DNA from: Solen grandis
Taxonomy: Eukaryota > Mollusca > Bivalvia > Adapedonta > Solenidae
Length of the DNA stretch: 64,000 bases
Direction: 5' to 3'
Assembly (NCBI GenBank): GCA_021229015.1
Contig: CM037783.1
Span: 21,585,289-21,649,288, forward strand
Below are positions 31,221 through 44,488 of this stretch, piece by piece. Positions within the stretch are counted from its first letter, which is position 1. Each line of letters starts with the position of its first letter. Under the pieces are notes generated by a model that was given only the letters and a program-made list of their open reading frames with translations, did not search any database and had not been told where the DNA came from. A program made the position numbers and the translations under genes.

Positions 31221-34200
31221 CACGACTTAATTTTTTAATGGCTGTGTACAGTGGTTCTACTAAATCATTCATCTCTTGTAATTAACCAATTAATCAACGC
31301 CGAAATTCATTTCGGAGCTCGCCATTCCAAGTTATGATTGTGCTAGTATAGTTCAAACAACTTATATAAATCATTCTCGATGGCTTGGATGACGGCGTAT
31401 GTGATCAATATTGTGGGAGGAAACGGGACGGGCGACCACCGTACCCTCTCATGTGGGTTTCCTTCGGGTTCTCCGGATGATGATTGACCATTACGATTAT
31501 CACGCATGTCAGGACAAAAATAGAATTTATCAATGTTCATTCAAAATAAATAATGAAAAACACTGGAACCCATATGATTTACAGACGTAAAATTACCTGT
31601 CAAGTCATTGCCTAGCCGCCCATTAACTATACGGATGGATGAAGATTTACATATATCAAGCAATTTTTCCTTTATCTGCTGCTTTATCGAACAGAGGAAA
31701 AATACCGGCATGTAATCATCATCAACATCATCATCATCATCAGTGAACAAACGCAATGAAATGGGATTTTTCATCAATCCGACTATTAAAATTCACCACA
31801 TAACATGATTTTCCCCAGGGAGTGAAATTCATTGATATAAAAGAGGTTAACCACCATTCTAAATGAAAAGAAAAATCTTTCTTTTACAGTTATCAAATAA
31901 TAGTGTCCTAGTGATTTTGTATAAGCTTTTCGCCCATCTATGTTGAAATTTCCGGTTACAGTTGAATGATAAACCTTTCCAGGGCATGAAGGAGCCGTCA
32001 GGGTAGGAGGAATCCGCATTAATTATACCACGCCGTCAATATTTGGATGGCTAATCCTTATCGTACAAGCGAAGTAGTGTTGAATGAAACATTCAGTATA
32101 TGATTAATTGTGACATATATCCTCACACCAAATTGTTAAAAGACTCCTAAATTCACATTTACACTCTTCAAACATGTATTTAGAATAACACATAATATTA
32201 CAGACATAATATTATGTCTAAGCTTTTATTTGTCTGTGTGTGTTATTTTTGTTTTTTGTTTGTCAAAGGAAGTGATACAACACAGTACCTCTAACATGAC
32301 GTTCTTTCCTTGAACTATCCGATTTTAAAGTATTTGAAATTTTCCGAGTCAGTTGGCTCGTCACCTAAGAAAATCCATGAAGTCATCATCTAATGTTTCC
32401 TTAGCCGGTTCTGATATGTCATAATCCCTCCTAGATTGAACTTGGCATTCATTTTTTTTTTAATTTCTTGAGATTTCATCGCTGCAATAAAAATCTCTAT
32501 CTGCCAATTCGACAATTTCCAATCTTGATTTGACTGTATGACTGTCATTGTAAAAAGTGCTAAGTATGTATGAAATTGCTCAAGAGCTTTTACAAGTGCG
32601 AGACAGCTTCACCTCGGTTAAAAGCTCCACTATATGTTTTTGTTGTCAAACTGAGCTAAAATGTAACCGATTGCATCTGTTGAAAACACAAAGGGATTGT
32701 TCAGGTCAGATAAGGCAAGAATAGGTACTGATATCAACTTCTCTTTGACCATTTCAAAAGTAGCATTGTCTTATCTTGAAAAAGATCATTTTAACGGTCT
32801 AGCGATGACAGCGTAACCAGCAATCGTAGTTATCGAAACCTAAGAAATTTCTACTCTTTTTCTTGGTATTTTAAGATAACATCTATATACCTGTGAGCAA
32901 ATTTGAAATTAATACTTTGTAGAACCTTAGCCATAACACAAAAAAATGCTATAGAGGCATTCCTAAAACCAATGTGTAACAAAAGTTTTTTTAAGATCTA
33001 AAAGTGTGAATATCTTTGAATCAGTCCCAGTAAATAATTGACTGTTCAGTTACCAATATATCATTTTTCATCGTGTCATCTTTGACGCTTCTTATCTGCA
33101 GAGATGTTGTCTTTGAAGAAGCGCATCAACTGAACTATCCTATAAGTATGCAAGTTAGTATAGTACAACCAAGTTCTGACGTGTTTTTTGCAAACACATC
33201 CTGTTTTTCGCTTCACATTTCTTCAATTTTTATATAAGTGCTGTCCAATACAGAATCGTCTTCGAGAATAGGTTTGCAGCCATATTTATTCTGTTGCTTG
33301 ATATATCATCAACTTTTCAACTCACCTTTGCAAGGAAGAGGATTCATTAACGTTCACACTACATTTCCATTCTGAGCTTTGACTTAATCCTTCGCCCATG
33401 CAACATTTTTGTGACCAATTGAAGGGACAGGTCCCATAAATGCATTTGGAATATTTGAAAGCCTTTCAGGTGCACAAGACTCTAAGTAACAGACCTAGTT
33501 AATCTTGCTAATCCTATTTTGAAAGGTTTTATCACGTTGACCAAACTTTCTATTCTCATATTTGCAAAGTTTACTTTGCATTTGTACGAGTATTAAATTG
33601 TGATGGATTCTATCCAAAGCATGAAATCTTTGACGAAGATTACCAATTTCAGAGGACAAGTACAACTGATCCTTTCATATGTAACTTTTTACCTCTAACG
33701 CCTTCAACCTTTTTGGACACCTTAAGTGAACTGCTGTAGGAGGGATTCCGAAATGCAGCACAAACCAGACCCTAAGCTTTCTATGACTTATGTACATTTC
33801 AACAAAAGCACTTTCCATTTTCGTTTGACACGGTGCAATACTTTTTTATTGACGTAAACTTTATAGTTTCTTGTCATTTAAGCTGTGAATGCAAAACAAA
33901 ACCTGCACATATATGCCTAATACCCAAGACTGTCAGATTATGAGGATGGACATACATATCCATAACAAAGATATAAAGTGATTAATTTTCGCTGTAGCAC
34001 TTCAGTTATAAACGGAACAAAAGTTATGCGTTATGTAAAAATAAAAACATATATAATATTGAAACATGACAATTACATGTAAACGTAAATGATATTTATA
34101 TATTATAAAGAATTATGTGACAAAGCTTCGTTCATGAATTTTATTTCGTTCTGACTTCAACAGAATACATTTGATCAAATTTTAAATATTATTTTCTGAC

Positions 34201-35689
34201 AATTGGCTATACCCATCAAGACTATTGATATGAAAATTCTTAAGATAAATACTTTCAGGGTTATTGAAGACATTTGAAAACCTATAATCATCCATGAATG
34301 TTTTACTTTCGAAACGCACTTTTTCTACCATTGTTAACATATCAGCAAGGACTTCAAAATCTTACACCAATATTTAATAATTTGACTAATGTACAAGTGG
34401 GTATCTACCCAACTCATCAAACACTCCCATTTTACTAGTATACGTGTTTTCACATGTAATGATGATTTACAAAATTGAAGATGAATGCATTCAATCGTTT
34501 TTGTTTTTACCAAATTAAAAAGCTGACATTTTACACCTGTTTTTAAATTATATTCTCTTGAATTAAGAGCTTTCAGACATTTACCTGATAAGAAATCCTG
34601 ATTTAAAGCAAAAGTCCCATTGTAATTAAACACGATTCCCAAATGATAAAAAATATCGACAACTTCTAAATAGTTAGAATTATATTTCCATTGCTTACTA
34701 TGTAGTAAGCCCCCTCTATTTCATGTAGTCCCCATTCGACACAATATGATTTTGAAAGGTCTGCAACTGTGGAGTAATCCTCTAGGCTATATCGTTATCG
34801 TAATACATTCCTTCATCTTGCAAAAATAGTTCCAGTTTCTTCAATAAAAAGGGCAAAATGTGTCGGCGAAATAACACACCCTTGTTTCAAACCCAAGTTG
34901 AACAATCAAAATAATCTGAAAGAAAGTTTCTGTCATGGTTATAAAATAAAACTTCTTATCATTTTTCTCCAAAAAGCAGCGCATTAATATTAAATCAAGA
35001 AAAGTACCTTTCATTCAAATATTTGTTCAACAAAAGCATGGCATCAACAGTTGATCGAGCCTTGCGAATCCAAACTGAATATCATTATTTTCAATCCAAT
35101 CACTTATATATGCTATTCAATACACAGTTAAATATTTTTTGAAAAATAGATGACTAAGGTAATTCCATTGGATAGCATTAAATATATATACTAAATGTAG
35201 CCTCTATATAATGTTCGTTTAATAATTCGTTTCTACCAAGATTGATTTCTTTTAAGGGATTTATAAACGTTTTCAGTCTACGATAAAAAATAGTTCTTCA
35301 AATTTACTGTAAAATCGTGAATTGCACAAAATCTTTCGCGTTCGTCAATTTCAACTGTAAAAGGACTACTATGCAGATTAGAAAATATTCAAAAACTCAT
35401 TAATGCCGTTAAATTTCTGTTATCTTCTTTTTCTCATATAGTCTATGTTTCTTAAAATTTTTGGCCTTAATTTCTGTTATCTTCTTTTTCTCATATAGTC
35501 TATGTTTCTTACGTATTAGTATTTTAGATGTTAAGCATTGTACAACGAGAAGTATTTGAATTGAGTCTATTATATACCGTTAATTTATTGAATCTAAATC
35601 CCTTTTCTCTACCTCAAAACATTTTGTATCAAAACAGTCAGCCTTCTTACAAATAGAGGTATTATCATTTATATAACAGCACGACTTAA
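31221..35689 (-). repeat. Macrosatellite unit 1 (4469 bp)
   Basis: A near-identical unit. LINE endonuclease frames lie at 31541-31777 (NGRLGND motif) and 31786-32019, LINE RT at about 34334-35350, and the Ty3/gypsy RT-RNase H fragment at about 32521-33022. Unit-specific scars: at 33841 about 50-70 bp are missing before TTTATTGACG. At 35403-35470 a CTGTTATCTTCTTTTTCTCATATAG block is duplicated in place of about 75 bp. Confidence 0.95.
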
Positions 35690-38600
35690 TTTTTTAATGG
35701 CTGTGTACAGTGGTTCTACTAAATCATTCATCTCTTGTAATTAACCAATTAATCAACGCCGAAATTCATTTCGGAGCTCGCCATTCCAAGTTATGATTGT
35801 GCTAGTATAGTTCAAACAACTTATATAAATCATTCTCGATGGCTTGGATGACGGCGTATGTGATCAATATTGTGGGAGGAAACGGGACGGGCGACCACCG
35901 TACCCTCTCATGTGGGTTTCCTTCGGGTTCTCCGGATGATGATTGACCATTACGATTATCACGCATGTCAGGACAAAAATAGAATTTATCAATGTTCATT
36001 CAAAAATAAATAATGAAAAACACTGGAACCCATATGATTTACAGACGTAAAATTACCTGTCAAGTCATTGCCTAGCCGCCCATTAACTATACGGATGGAT
36101 GAAGATTTACATATATCAAGCAATTTTCCTTTATCTGCTGCTTTATCGAACAGAGGAAAAATACCGGCATGTAATCATCATCAACATCATCATCATCATC
36201 AGTGAACAAACGCAATGAAATGGGATTTTTCATCAATCCGACTATTAAAATTCACCACATAACATGATTTTCCCCAGGGAGTGAAATTCATTGATATAAA
36301 AGAGGTTAACCACCATTCTAAATGAAAAGAAAAATCTTTCTTTTACAGTTATCAAATAATAGTGTCCTAGTGATTTGTATAAGCTTTTCGCCCATCTATG
36401 TTGAAATTTCCGGTTACAGTTGAATGATAAACCTTTCCAGGGCATGAAGGAGCCGTCAGGGTAGGAGGAATCCGCATTAATTATACCACGCCGTCAATAT
36501 TTGGATGGCTAATCCTTATCGTACAAGCGAAGTAGTGTTGAATGAAACATTCAGTATATGATTAATTGTGACATATATCCTCACACCAAATTGTTAAAAG
36601 ACTCCTAAATTCACATTTACACTCTTCAAACATGTATTTAGAATAACACATAATATTACAGACATAATATTATGTCTAAGCTTTTATTTGTCTGTGTGTG
36701 TTATTTTTGTTTTTGTTTGTCAAAGGAAGTGATACAACACAGTACCTCTAACATGACGTTCTTTCCTTGAACTATCCGATTTTAAAGTATTTGAAATTTC
36801 CGAGTCAGTTGGCTCGTCACCTAAGAAAATCCATGAAGTCATCATCTAATGTTTCCTTAGCCGGTTCTGATATGTCATAATCCCTCCTAGATTGAACTTG
36901 GCATTCATTTTTTTTTTAATTTCTTGAGATTTCATCGCTGCAATAAAAATCTCTATCTGCCAATTCGACAATTTCCAATCTTGATTTGACTGTATGACTG
37001 TCATTGTAAAAAGTGCTAAGTATGTATGAAATTGCTCAAGAGCTTTTACAAGTGCGAGACAGCTTCACCTCGGTTAAAAGCTCCACTATATGTTTTTGTT
37101 GTCAAACTGAGCTAAAATGTAACCGATTGCATCTGTTGAAAACACAAAGGGATTGTTCAGGTCAGATAAGGCAAGAATAGGTACTGATATCAACTTCTCT
37201 TTGACCATTTCAAAAGTAGCATTGTCTTATCTTGAAAAAGATCATTTTAACGGTCTAGCGATGACAGCGTAACCAGCAATCGTAGTTATCGAAACCTAAG
37301 AAATTTCTACTCTTTTTCTTGGTATTTTAAGATAACATCTATATACCTGTGAGCAAATTTGAAATTAATACTTTGTAGAACCTTAGCCATAACACAAAAA
37401 AATGCTATAGAGGCATTCCTAAAACCAATGTGTAACAAAAGTTTTTTTAAGATCTAAAAGTGTGAATATCTTTGAATCAGTCCCAGTAAATAATTGACTG
37501 TTCAGTTACCAATACCTTTGCAAGGGTTTTTTGCAAACACATCCGTGTTTTTCGCTTCACATTTCTTCAATTTTTATATAAGTGCTGTCCAATACAGAAT
37601 CGTCTTCGAGAATAGGTTTGCAGCCATATTTATTCTGTTGCTTGATATATCATCAACTTTTCAACTCACCTTTGCAAGGAAGAGGATTCATTAACGTTCA
37701 CACTACATTTCCATTCTGAGCTTTGACTTAATCCTTCGCCCATGCAACATTTTTGTGACCAATTGAAGGGACAGGTCCCATAAATGCATTTGGAATATTT
37801 GAAAGCCTTTCAGGTGCACAAGACTCTAAGTAACAGACCTAGTTAATCTTGCTAATCCTATTTTGAAAGGTTTTATCACGTTGACCAAACTTTCTATTCT
37901 CATATTTGCAAAGTTTACTTTGCATTTGTACGAGTATTAAATTGTGATGGATTCTATCCAAAGCATGAAATCTTTGACGAAGATTACCAATTTCAGAGGA
38001 CAAGTACAACTGATCCTTTCATATGTAACTTTTTACCTCTAACGCCTTCAACCTTTTTGGACACCTTAAGTGAACTGCTGTAGGAGGGATTCCGAAATGC
38101 AGCACAAACCAGACCCTAAGCTTTCTATGACTTATGTACATTTCAACAAAAGCACTTTCCATTTTCGTTTGACACGGTGCAATACTTTCATCCTACTTTT
38201 GCATTTATGCAGTATGCTTTATTGACGTAAACTTTATAGTTTCTTGTCATTTAAGCTGTGAATGCAAAACAAAACCTGCACATATATGCCTAATACCCAA
38301 GACTGTCAGATTATGAGGATGGACATACATATCCATAACAAAGATATAAAGTGATTAATTTTCGCTGTAGCACTTCAGTTATAAACGGAACAAAAGTTAT
38401 GCGTTATGTAAAAATAAAAACATATATAATATTGAAACATGACAATTACATGTAAACGTAAATGATATTTATATATTATAAAGAATTATGTGACAAAGCT
38501 TCGTTCATGAATTTTAATTTCGTTCTGACTTCAACAGAATACATTTGATCAAATTTTAAATATTATTTTCTGACAATTGGCTATACCCATCTAAGACTAT

Positions 38601-40061
38601 TGATATGAAAATTCTTAAGATAAATACTTTCAGGGTTATTGAAGACATTTGAAAACCTATAATCATCCATGAATGTTTTACTTTCGAAACGCACTTTTTC
38701 TACATTTGTTAACATATCAGCAAGGACTTCAAAATCTTACACCAATATTTAATAATTTGACTAATGTACAAGTGGGTATCTACCCAACTCATCAAACACT
38801 CCCATTTTACTAGTATACGTGTTTTCACATGTAATGATGATTTACAAAATTGAAGATGAATGCATTCAATCGTTTTTGTTTTTACCAAATTAAAAAGCTG
38901 ACATTTTACACCTGTTTTTAAATTATATTCTCTTGAATTAAGAGCTTTCAGACATTTACCTGATAAGAAATCCTGATTTAAAGCAAAAGTCCCATTGTAA
39001 TTAAACACGATTCCCAAATGATAAAAAATATCGACAACTTCTAAATAGTTAGAATTATATTTCCATTGCTTACTATGTAGTAAGCCCCCTCTATTTCATG
39101 TAGTCCCCATTCGACACAATATGATTTTGAAAGGTCTGCAACTGTGGAGTAAATCCTCTAGGCTATATCGTTATCGTAATACATTCCTTCATCTTGCAAA
39201 AATAGTTCCAGTTCTTCAATAAAAAGGGCAAAATGTGTCGGCGAAATAACACACCCTTGTTTCAAACCCAAGTTGAACAATCAAAATAATCTGAAAGAAA
39301 GTTACTGTCATGGTTATAAAATAAAACTTCTTATCATTTTCTCCAAAAAGCAGCGCATTAATATTAAATCAAGAAAAGTACCTTTCATTCAAATATTTGT
39401 TCAACAAAAGCATGGCATCAACAGTTGATCGAGCCTTGCGAATCCAAACTGAATATCATTATTTTCAATCCAATCACTTATATATGCTATTCAATACACA
39501 GTTAAATATTTTTTGAAAAATAGATGACTAAGGTAATTCCATTGGATAGCATTAAATATATATACTAAATGTAGCCTCTATATAATGTTCGTTTAATAAT
39601 TCGTTCTTACCAAGATTGATTTCTTTTAAGGGATTTATAAACGTTTTCAGTCTACGATAAAAAAATAGTTCTTCAAATTTACTGTAAAATCGTGAATTGC
39701 ACAAAATCTTCGCGTTCGTCAATTTCAACTGTAAAAGGACTACTATGCAGATTAGAAAATATTCAGAAAACTCATTAATTATATGTATTGTTATTCTTTC
39801 GTTTGCAAAATGTTTCCAAAAATACCTAGGTTTATTATGGAGCAGCCGTTCAATTTCTGTTATCTTCTTTTCTCATATAGTCTATGTTTCTTACGTATTA
39901 AGTATTTTAATTTTAAAAAACCTTTAACGAGAAGTATTTGAATTGAGTCTATTATATACCGTTAATTTATTGAATCTAAATCCCTTTTCTCTACCTCAAA
40001 ACATTTTGTATCAAAACAGTCAGCCTTCTTACAAATAGAGGTATTATCATTTATATAACAG
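35690..40061 (-). repeat. Macrosatellite unit 2 (4372 bp)
   Basis: Endonuclease remnant at about 36003-36445, gypsy RT-RNase H at about 36980-37478, LINE RT at 38709 to about 39760. Unit-specific: about 120 bp are missing at 37517-37530, where CCAATACCTTTGCAAGG joins directly to GTTTTTTGCAAACAC. A patch at 39905-39925 (TTAATTTTAAAAAACC) replaces the TTAGATGTTAAGCATTG of other units. Confidence 0.95.
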
Positions 40062-43000
40062 CACGACTTAATTTTTTAATGGCTGTGTACAGTGGTTCTA
40101 CTAAATCATTCATCTCTTGTAATTAACCAATTAATCAACGCCGAAATTCATTTCGGAGCTCGCCATTCCAAGTTATGATTGTGCTAGTATAGTTCAAACA
40201 ACTTATATAAATCATTCTCGATGGCTTGGATGACGGCGTATGTGATCAATATTGTGGGAGGAAACGGGACGGGCGACCACCGTACCCTCTCATGTGGGTT
40301 TCCTTCGGGTTCTCCGGATGATGATTGACCATTACGATTATCACGCATGTCAGGACAAAAATAGAATTTATCAATGTTCATTCAAAAATAAATAATGAAA
40401 AACACTGGAACCCATATGATTTACAGACGTAAAATTACCTGTCAAGTCATTGCCTAGCCGCCCATTAACTATACGGATGGATGAAGATTTACATATATCA
40501 AGCAATTTTCCTTTATCTGCTGCTTTATCGAACAGAGGAAAAATACCGGCATGTAATCATCATCAACATCATCATCATCATCAGTGAACAAACGCAATGA
40601 AATGGGATTTTTCATCAATCCGACTATTAAAATTCACCACATAACATGATTTTCCCCAGGGAGTGAAATTCATTGATATAAAAGAGGTTAACCACCATTC
40701 TAAATGAAAAGAAAAATCTTTTTTTACAGTTATCAAATAATAGTGTCCTAGTGATTTTGTATAAGCTTTTCGCCCATCTATGTTGAAATTTCCGGTTACA
40801 GTTGAATGATAAACCTTTCCAGGGCATGAAGGAGCCGTCAGGGTAGGAGGAATCCGCATTAATTATACCACGCCGTCAATATTTGGATGGCTAATCCTTA
40901 TCGTACAAGCGAAGTAGTGTTGAATGAAACATTCAGTATATGATTAATTGTGACATATATCCTCACACCAAATTGTTAAAAGACTCCTAAATTCACATTT
41001 ACACTCTTCAAACATGTATTTAGAATAACACATAATATTACAGACATAATATTATGTCTAAGCTTTTATTTGTCTGTGTGTGTTATTTTTGTTTTTTGTT
41101 TGTCAAAGGAAGTGATACAACACAGTACCTCTAACATGACGTTCTTTCCTTGAACTATCCGATTTTAAAGTATTTGAAATTTCCGAGTCAGTTGGCTCGT
41201 CACCTAAGAAAATCCATGAAGTCATCATCTAATGTTTCCTTAGCCGGTTCTGATATGTCATAATCCCTCCTAGATTGAACTTGGCATTCATTTTTTTTTT
41301 AATTTCTTGAGATTTCATCGCTGCAATAAAAATCTCTATCTGCCAATTCGACAATTTCCAATCTTGATTTGACTGTATGACTGTCATTGTAAAAAGTGCT
41401 AAGTATGTATGAAATTGCTCAAGAGCTTTTACAAGTGCGAGACAGCTTCACCTCGGTTAAAAGCTCCACTATATGTTTTTGTTGTCAAACTGAGCTAAAA
41501 TGTAACCGATTGCATCTGTTGAAAACACAAAGGGATTGTTCAGGTCAGATAAGGCAAGAATAGGTACTGATATCAACTTCTCTTTGACCATTTCAAAAGT
41601 AGCATTGTCTTATCTTGAAAAAGATCATTTTAACGGTCTAGCGATGACAGCGTAACCAGCAATCGTAGTTATCGAAACCTAAGAAATTTCTACTCTTTTT
41701 CTTGGTATTTTAAGATAACATCTATATACCTGTGAGCAAATTTGAAATTAATACTTTGTAGAACCTTAGCCATAACACAAAAAAATGCTATAGAGGCATT
41801 CCTAAAACCAATGTGTAACAAAAGTTTTTTTAAGATCTAAAAGTGTGAATATCTTTGAATCAGTCCCAGTAAATAATTGACTGTTCAGTTACCAATATAT
41901 CATTTTTCATCGTGTCATCTTTGACGCTTCTTATCTGCAGAGATGTTGTCTTTGAAGAAGCGCATCAACTGAACTATCCTATAAGTATGCAAGTTAGTAT
42001 AGTACAACCAAGTTCTGACGTGTTTTTTGCAAACACATCCGTGTTTTTCGCTTCACATTTCTTCAATTTTTATATAAGTGCTGTCCAATACAGAATCGTC
42101 TTCGAGAATAGGTTTGCAGCCATATTTATTCTGTTGCTTGATATATCATCAACTTTTCAACTCACCTTTGCAAGGAAGAGGATTCATTAACGTTCACACT
42201 ACATTTCCATTCTGAGCTTTGACTTAATCCTTCGCCCATGCAACATTTTTGTGACCAATTGAAGGGACAGGTCCCATAAATGCATTTGGAATATTTGAAA
42301 GCCTTTCAGGTGCACAAGACTCTAAGTAACAGACCTAGTTAATCTTGCTAATCCTATTTTGAAAGGTTTTATCACGTTGACCAAACTTTCTATTCTCATA
42401 TTTGCAAAGTTTACTTTGCATTTGTACGAGTATTAAATTGTGATGGATTCTATCCAAAGCATGAAATCTTTGACGAAGATTACCAATTTCAGAGGACAAG
42501 TACAACTGATCCTTTCATATGTAACTTTTTACCTCTAACGCCTTCAACCTTTTTGGACACCTTAAGTGAACTGCTGTAGGAGGGATTCCGAAATGCAGCA
42601 CAAACCAGACCCTAAGCTTTCTATGACTTATGTACATTTCAACAAAAGCACTTTCCATTTTCGTTTTTTTTCTTTTTCTTTTGCATTTATGCAGTATGCT
42701 TTATTGACGTAAACTTTATAGTTTCTTGTCATTTAAGCTGTGAATGCAAAACAAAACCTGCACATATATGCCTAATACCCAAGACTGTCAGATTATGAGG
42801 ATGGACATACATATCCATAACAAAGATATAAAGTGATTAATTTTCGCTGTAGCACTTCAGTTATAAACGGAACAAAAGTTATGCGTTATGTAAAAATAAA
42901 AACATATATAATATTGAAACATGACAATTACATGTAAACAAATTTCGTTCTGACTTCAACAGAATACATTTGATCAAATTTTAAATATTATTTTCTGACA

Positions 43001-44488
43001 ATTGGCTATACCCATCTAAGACTATTGATATGAAAATTCTTAAGATAAATACTTTCAGGGTTATTGAAGACATTTGAAAACCTATAATCATCCATGAATG
43101 TTTTACTTTCGAAACGCACTTTTTCTACATTTGTTAACATATCAGCAAGGACTTCAAAATCTTACACCAATATTTAATAATTTGACTAATGTACAAGTGG
43201 GTATCTACCCAACTCATCAAACACTCCCATTTTACTAGTATACGTGTTTTCACATGTAATGATGATTTACAAAATTGAAGATGAATGCATTCAATCGTTT
43301 TTGTTTTTACCAAATTAAAAAGCTGACATTTTACACCTGTTTTTAAATTATATTCTCTTGAATTAAGAGCTTTCAGACATTTACCTGATAAGAAATCCTG
43401 ATTTAAAGCAAAAGTCCCATTGTAATTAAACACGATTCCCAAATGATAAAAAATATCGACAACTTCTAAATAGTTAGAATTATATTTCCATTGCTTACTA
43501 TGTAGTAAGCCCCCTCTATTTCATGTAGTCCCCATTCGACACAATATGATTTTGAAAGGTCTGCAACTGTGGAGTAAATCCTCTAGGCTATATCGTTATC
43601 GTAATACATTCCTTCATCTTGCAAAAATAGTTCCAGTTCTTCAATAAAAAGGGCAAAATGTGTCGGCGAAATAACACACCCTTGTTTCAAACCCAAGTTG
43701 AACAATCAAAATAATCTGAAAGAAAGTTACTGTCATGGTTATAAAATAAAACTTCTTATCATTTTCTCCAAAAAGCAGCGCATTAATATTAAATCAAGAA
43801 AAGTACCTTTCATTCAAATATTTGTTCAACAAAAGCATGGCATCAACAGTTGATCGAGCCTTGCGAATCCAAACTGAATATCATTATTTTCAATCCAATC
43901 ACTTATATATGCTATTCAATACACAGTTAAATATTTTTTGAAAAATAGATGACTAAGGTAATTCCATTGGATAGCATTAAATATATATACTAAATGTAGC
44001 CTCTATATAATGTTCGTTTAATAATTCGTTCTTACCAAGATTGATTTCTTTTAAGGGATTTATAAACGTTTTCAGTCTACGATAAAAAAATAGTTCTTCA
44101 AATTTACTGTAAAATCGTGAATTGCACAAAATCTTCGCGTTCGTCAATTTCAACTGTAAAAGGACTACTATGCAGATTAGAAAATATTCAGAAAACTCAT
44201 TAATTATATGTATTGTTATTCTTTCGTTTGCAAAATGTTTCCAAAAATACCTAGGTTTATTATGGAGCAGCCGTTCAATTTCTGTTATCTTCTTTTTCTC
44301 ATATAGTCTATGTTTCTTACGTATTAAGTATTTTAGATGTTAAGCATTGTACAACGAGAAGTATTTGAATTGAGTCTATTATATACCGTTAATTTATTGA
44401 ATCTAAATCCCTTTTCTCTACCTCAAAACATTTTGTATCAAAACAGTCAGCCTTCTTACAAATAGAGGTATTATCATTTATATAACAG
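40062..44488 (-). repeat. Macrosatellite unit 3 (4427 bp)
   Basis: Endonuclease remnant at 40385-40859, gypsy RT-RNase H at about 41361-41862, LINE RT at 43134 to about 44190. Here a one-base change in a T-run joins GKSC..NFNSRIDE in one frame, exposing the endonuclease Asn/Arg motif. Scars: a T-rich patch at 42660-42680 and a ~65-bp deletion at 42940. Confidence 0.95.

Noticed and set aside
31343..31540. Recurring 65-codon frame MNIDKFYFCPDMRDNRNGQ as a small secreted or novel protein
   Set aside because: It lies between endonuclease and RT of the same LINE in the right orientation, so it is most simply the linker of that element. No signal peptide is apparent.
32521..33022. Identification of the gypsy fragment as a Steamer-type bivalve retrotransposon
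   Set aside because: Only about 0.5 kb of RT-RNase H is present, with no LTR, gag, protease or integrase, and the catalytic motif is mutated. The data support Ty3/gypsy-like at most.
34334..34642. Seven identical 102-codon frames (MGIVFNYNGTF..) read as a conserved gene family
   Set aside because: The YHLGIVFNYNG start and upstream GLKQGCVISP and QFGF blocks show it is the thumb region of a dead LINE reverse transcriptase, not a gene array.
39697..39927. Recurrent plus-strand frames starting MHKIFAFVNF, and the MSSLTLLICRD/FANTSVFF frames repeated in each unit
   Set aside because: They lie antisense to, or between, the minus-strand retroelement remnants, recur only because the unit is tandem, and change length with trivial indels. 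They show no protein motif.
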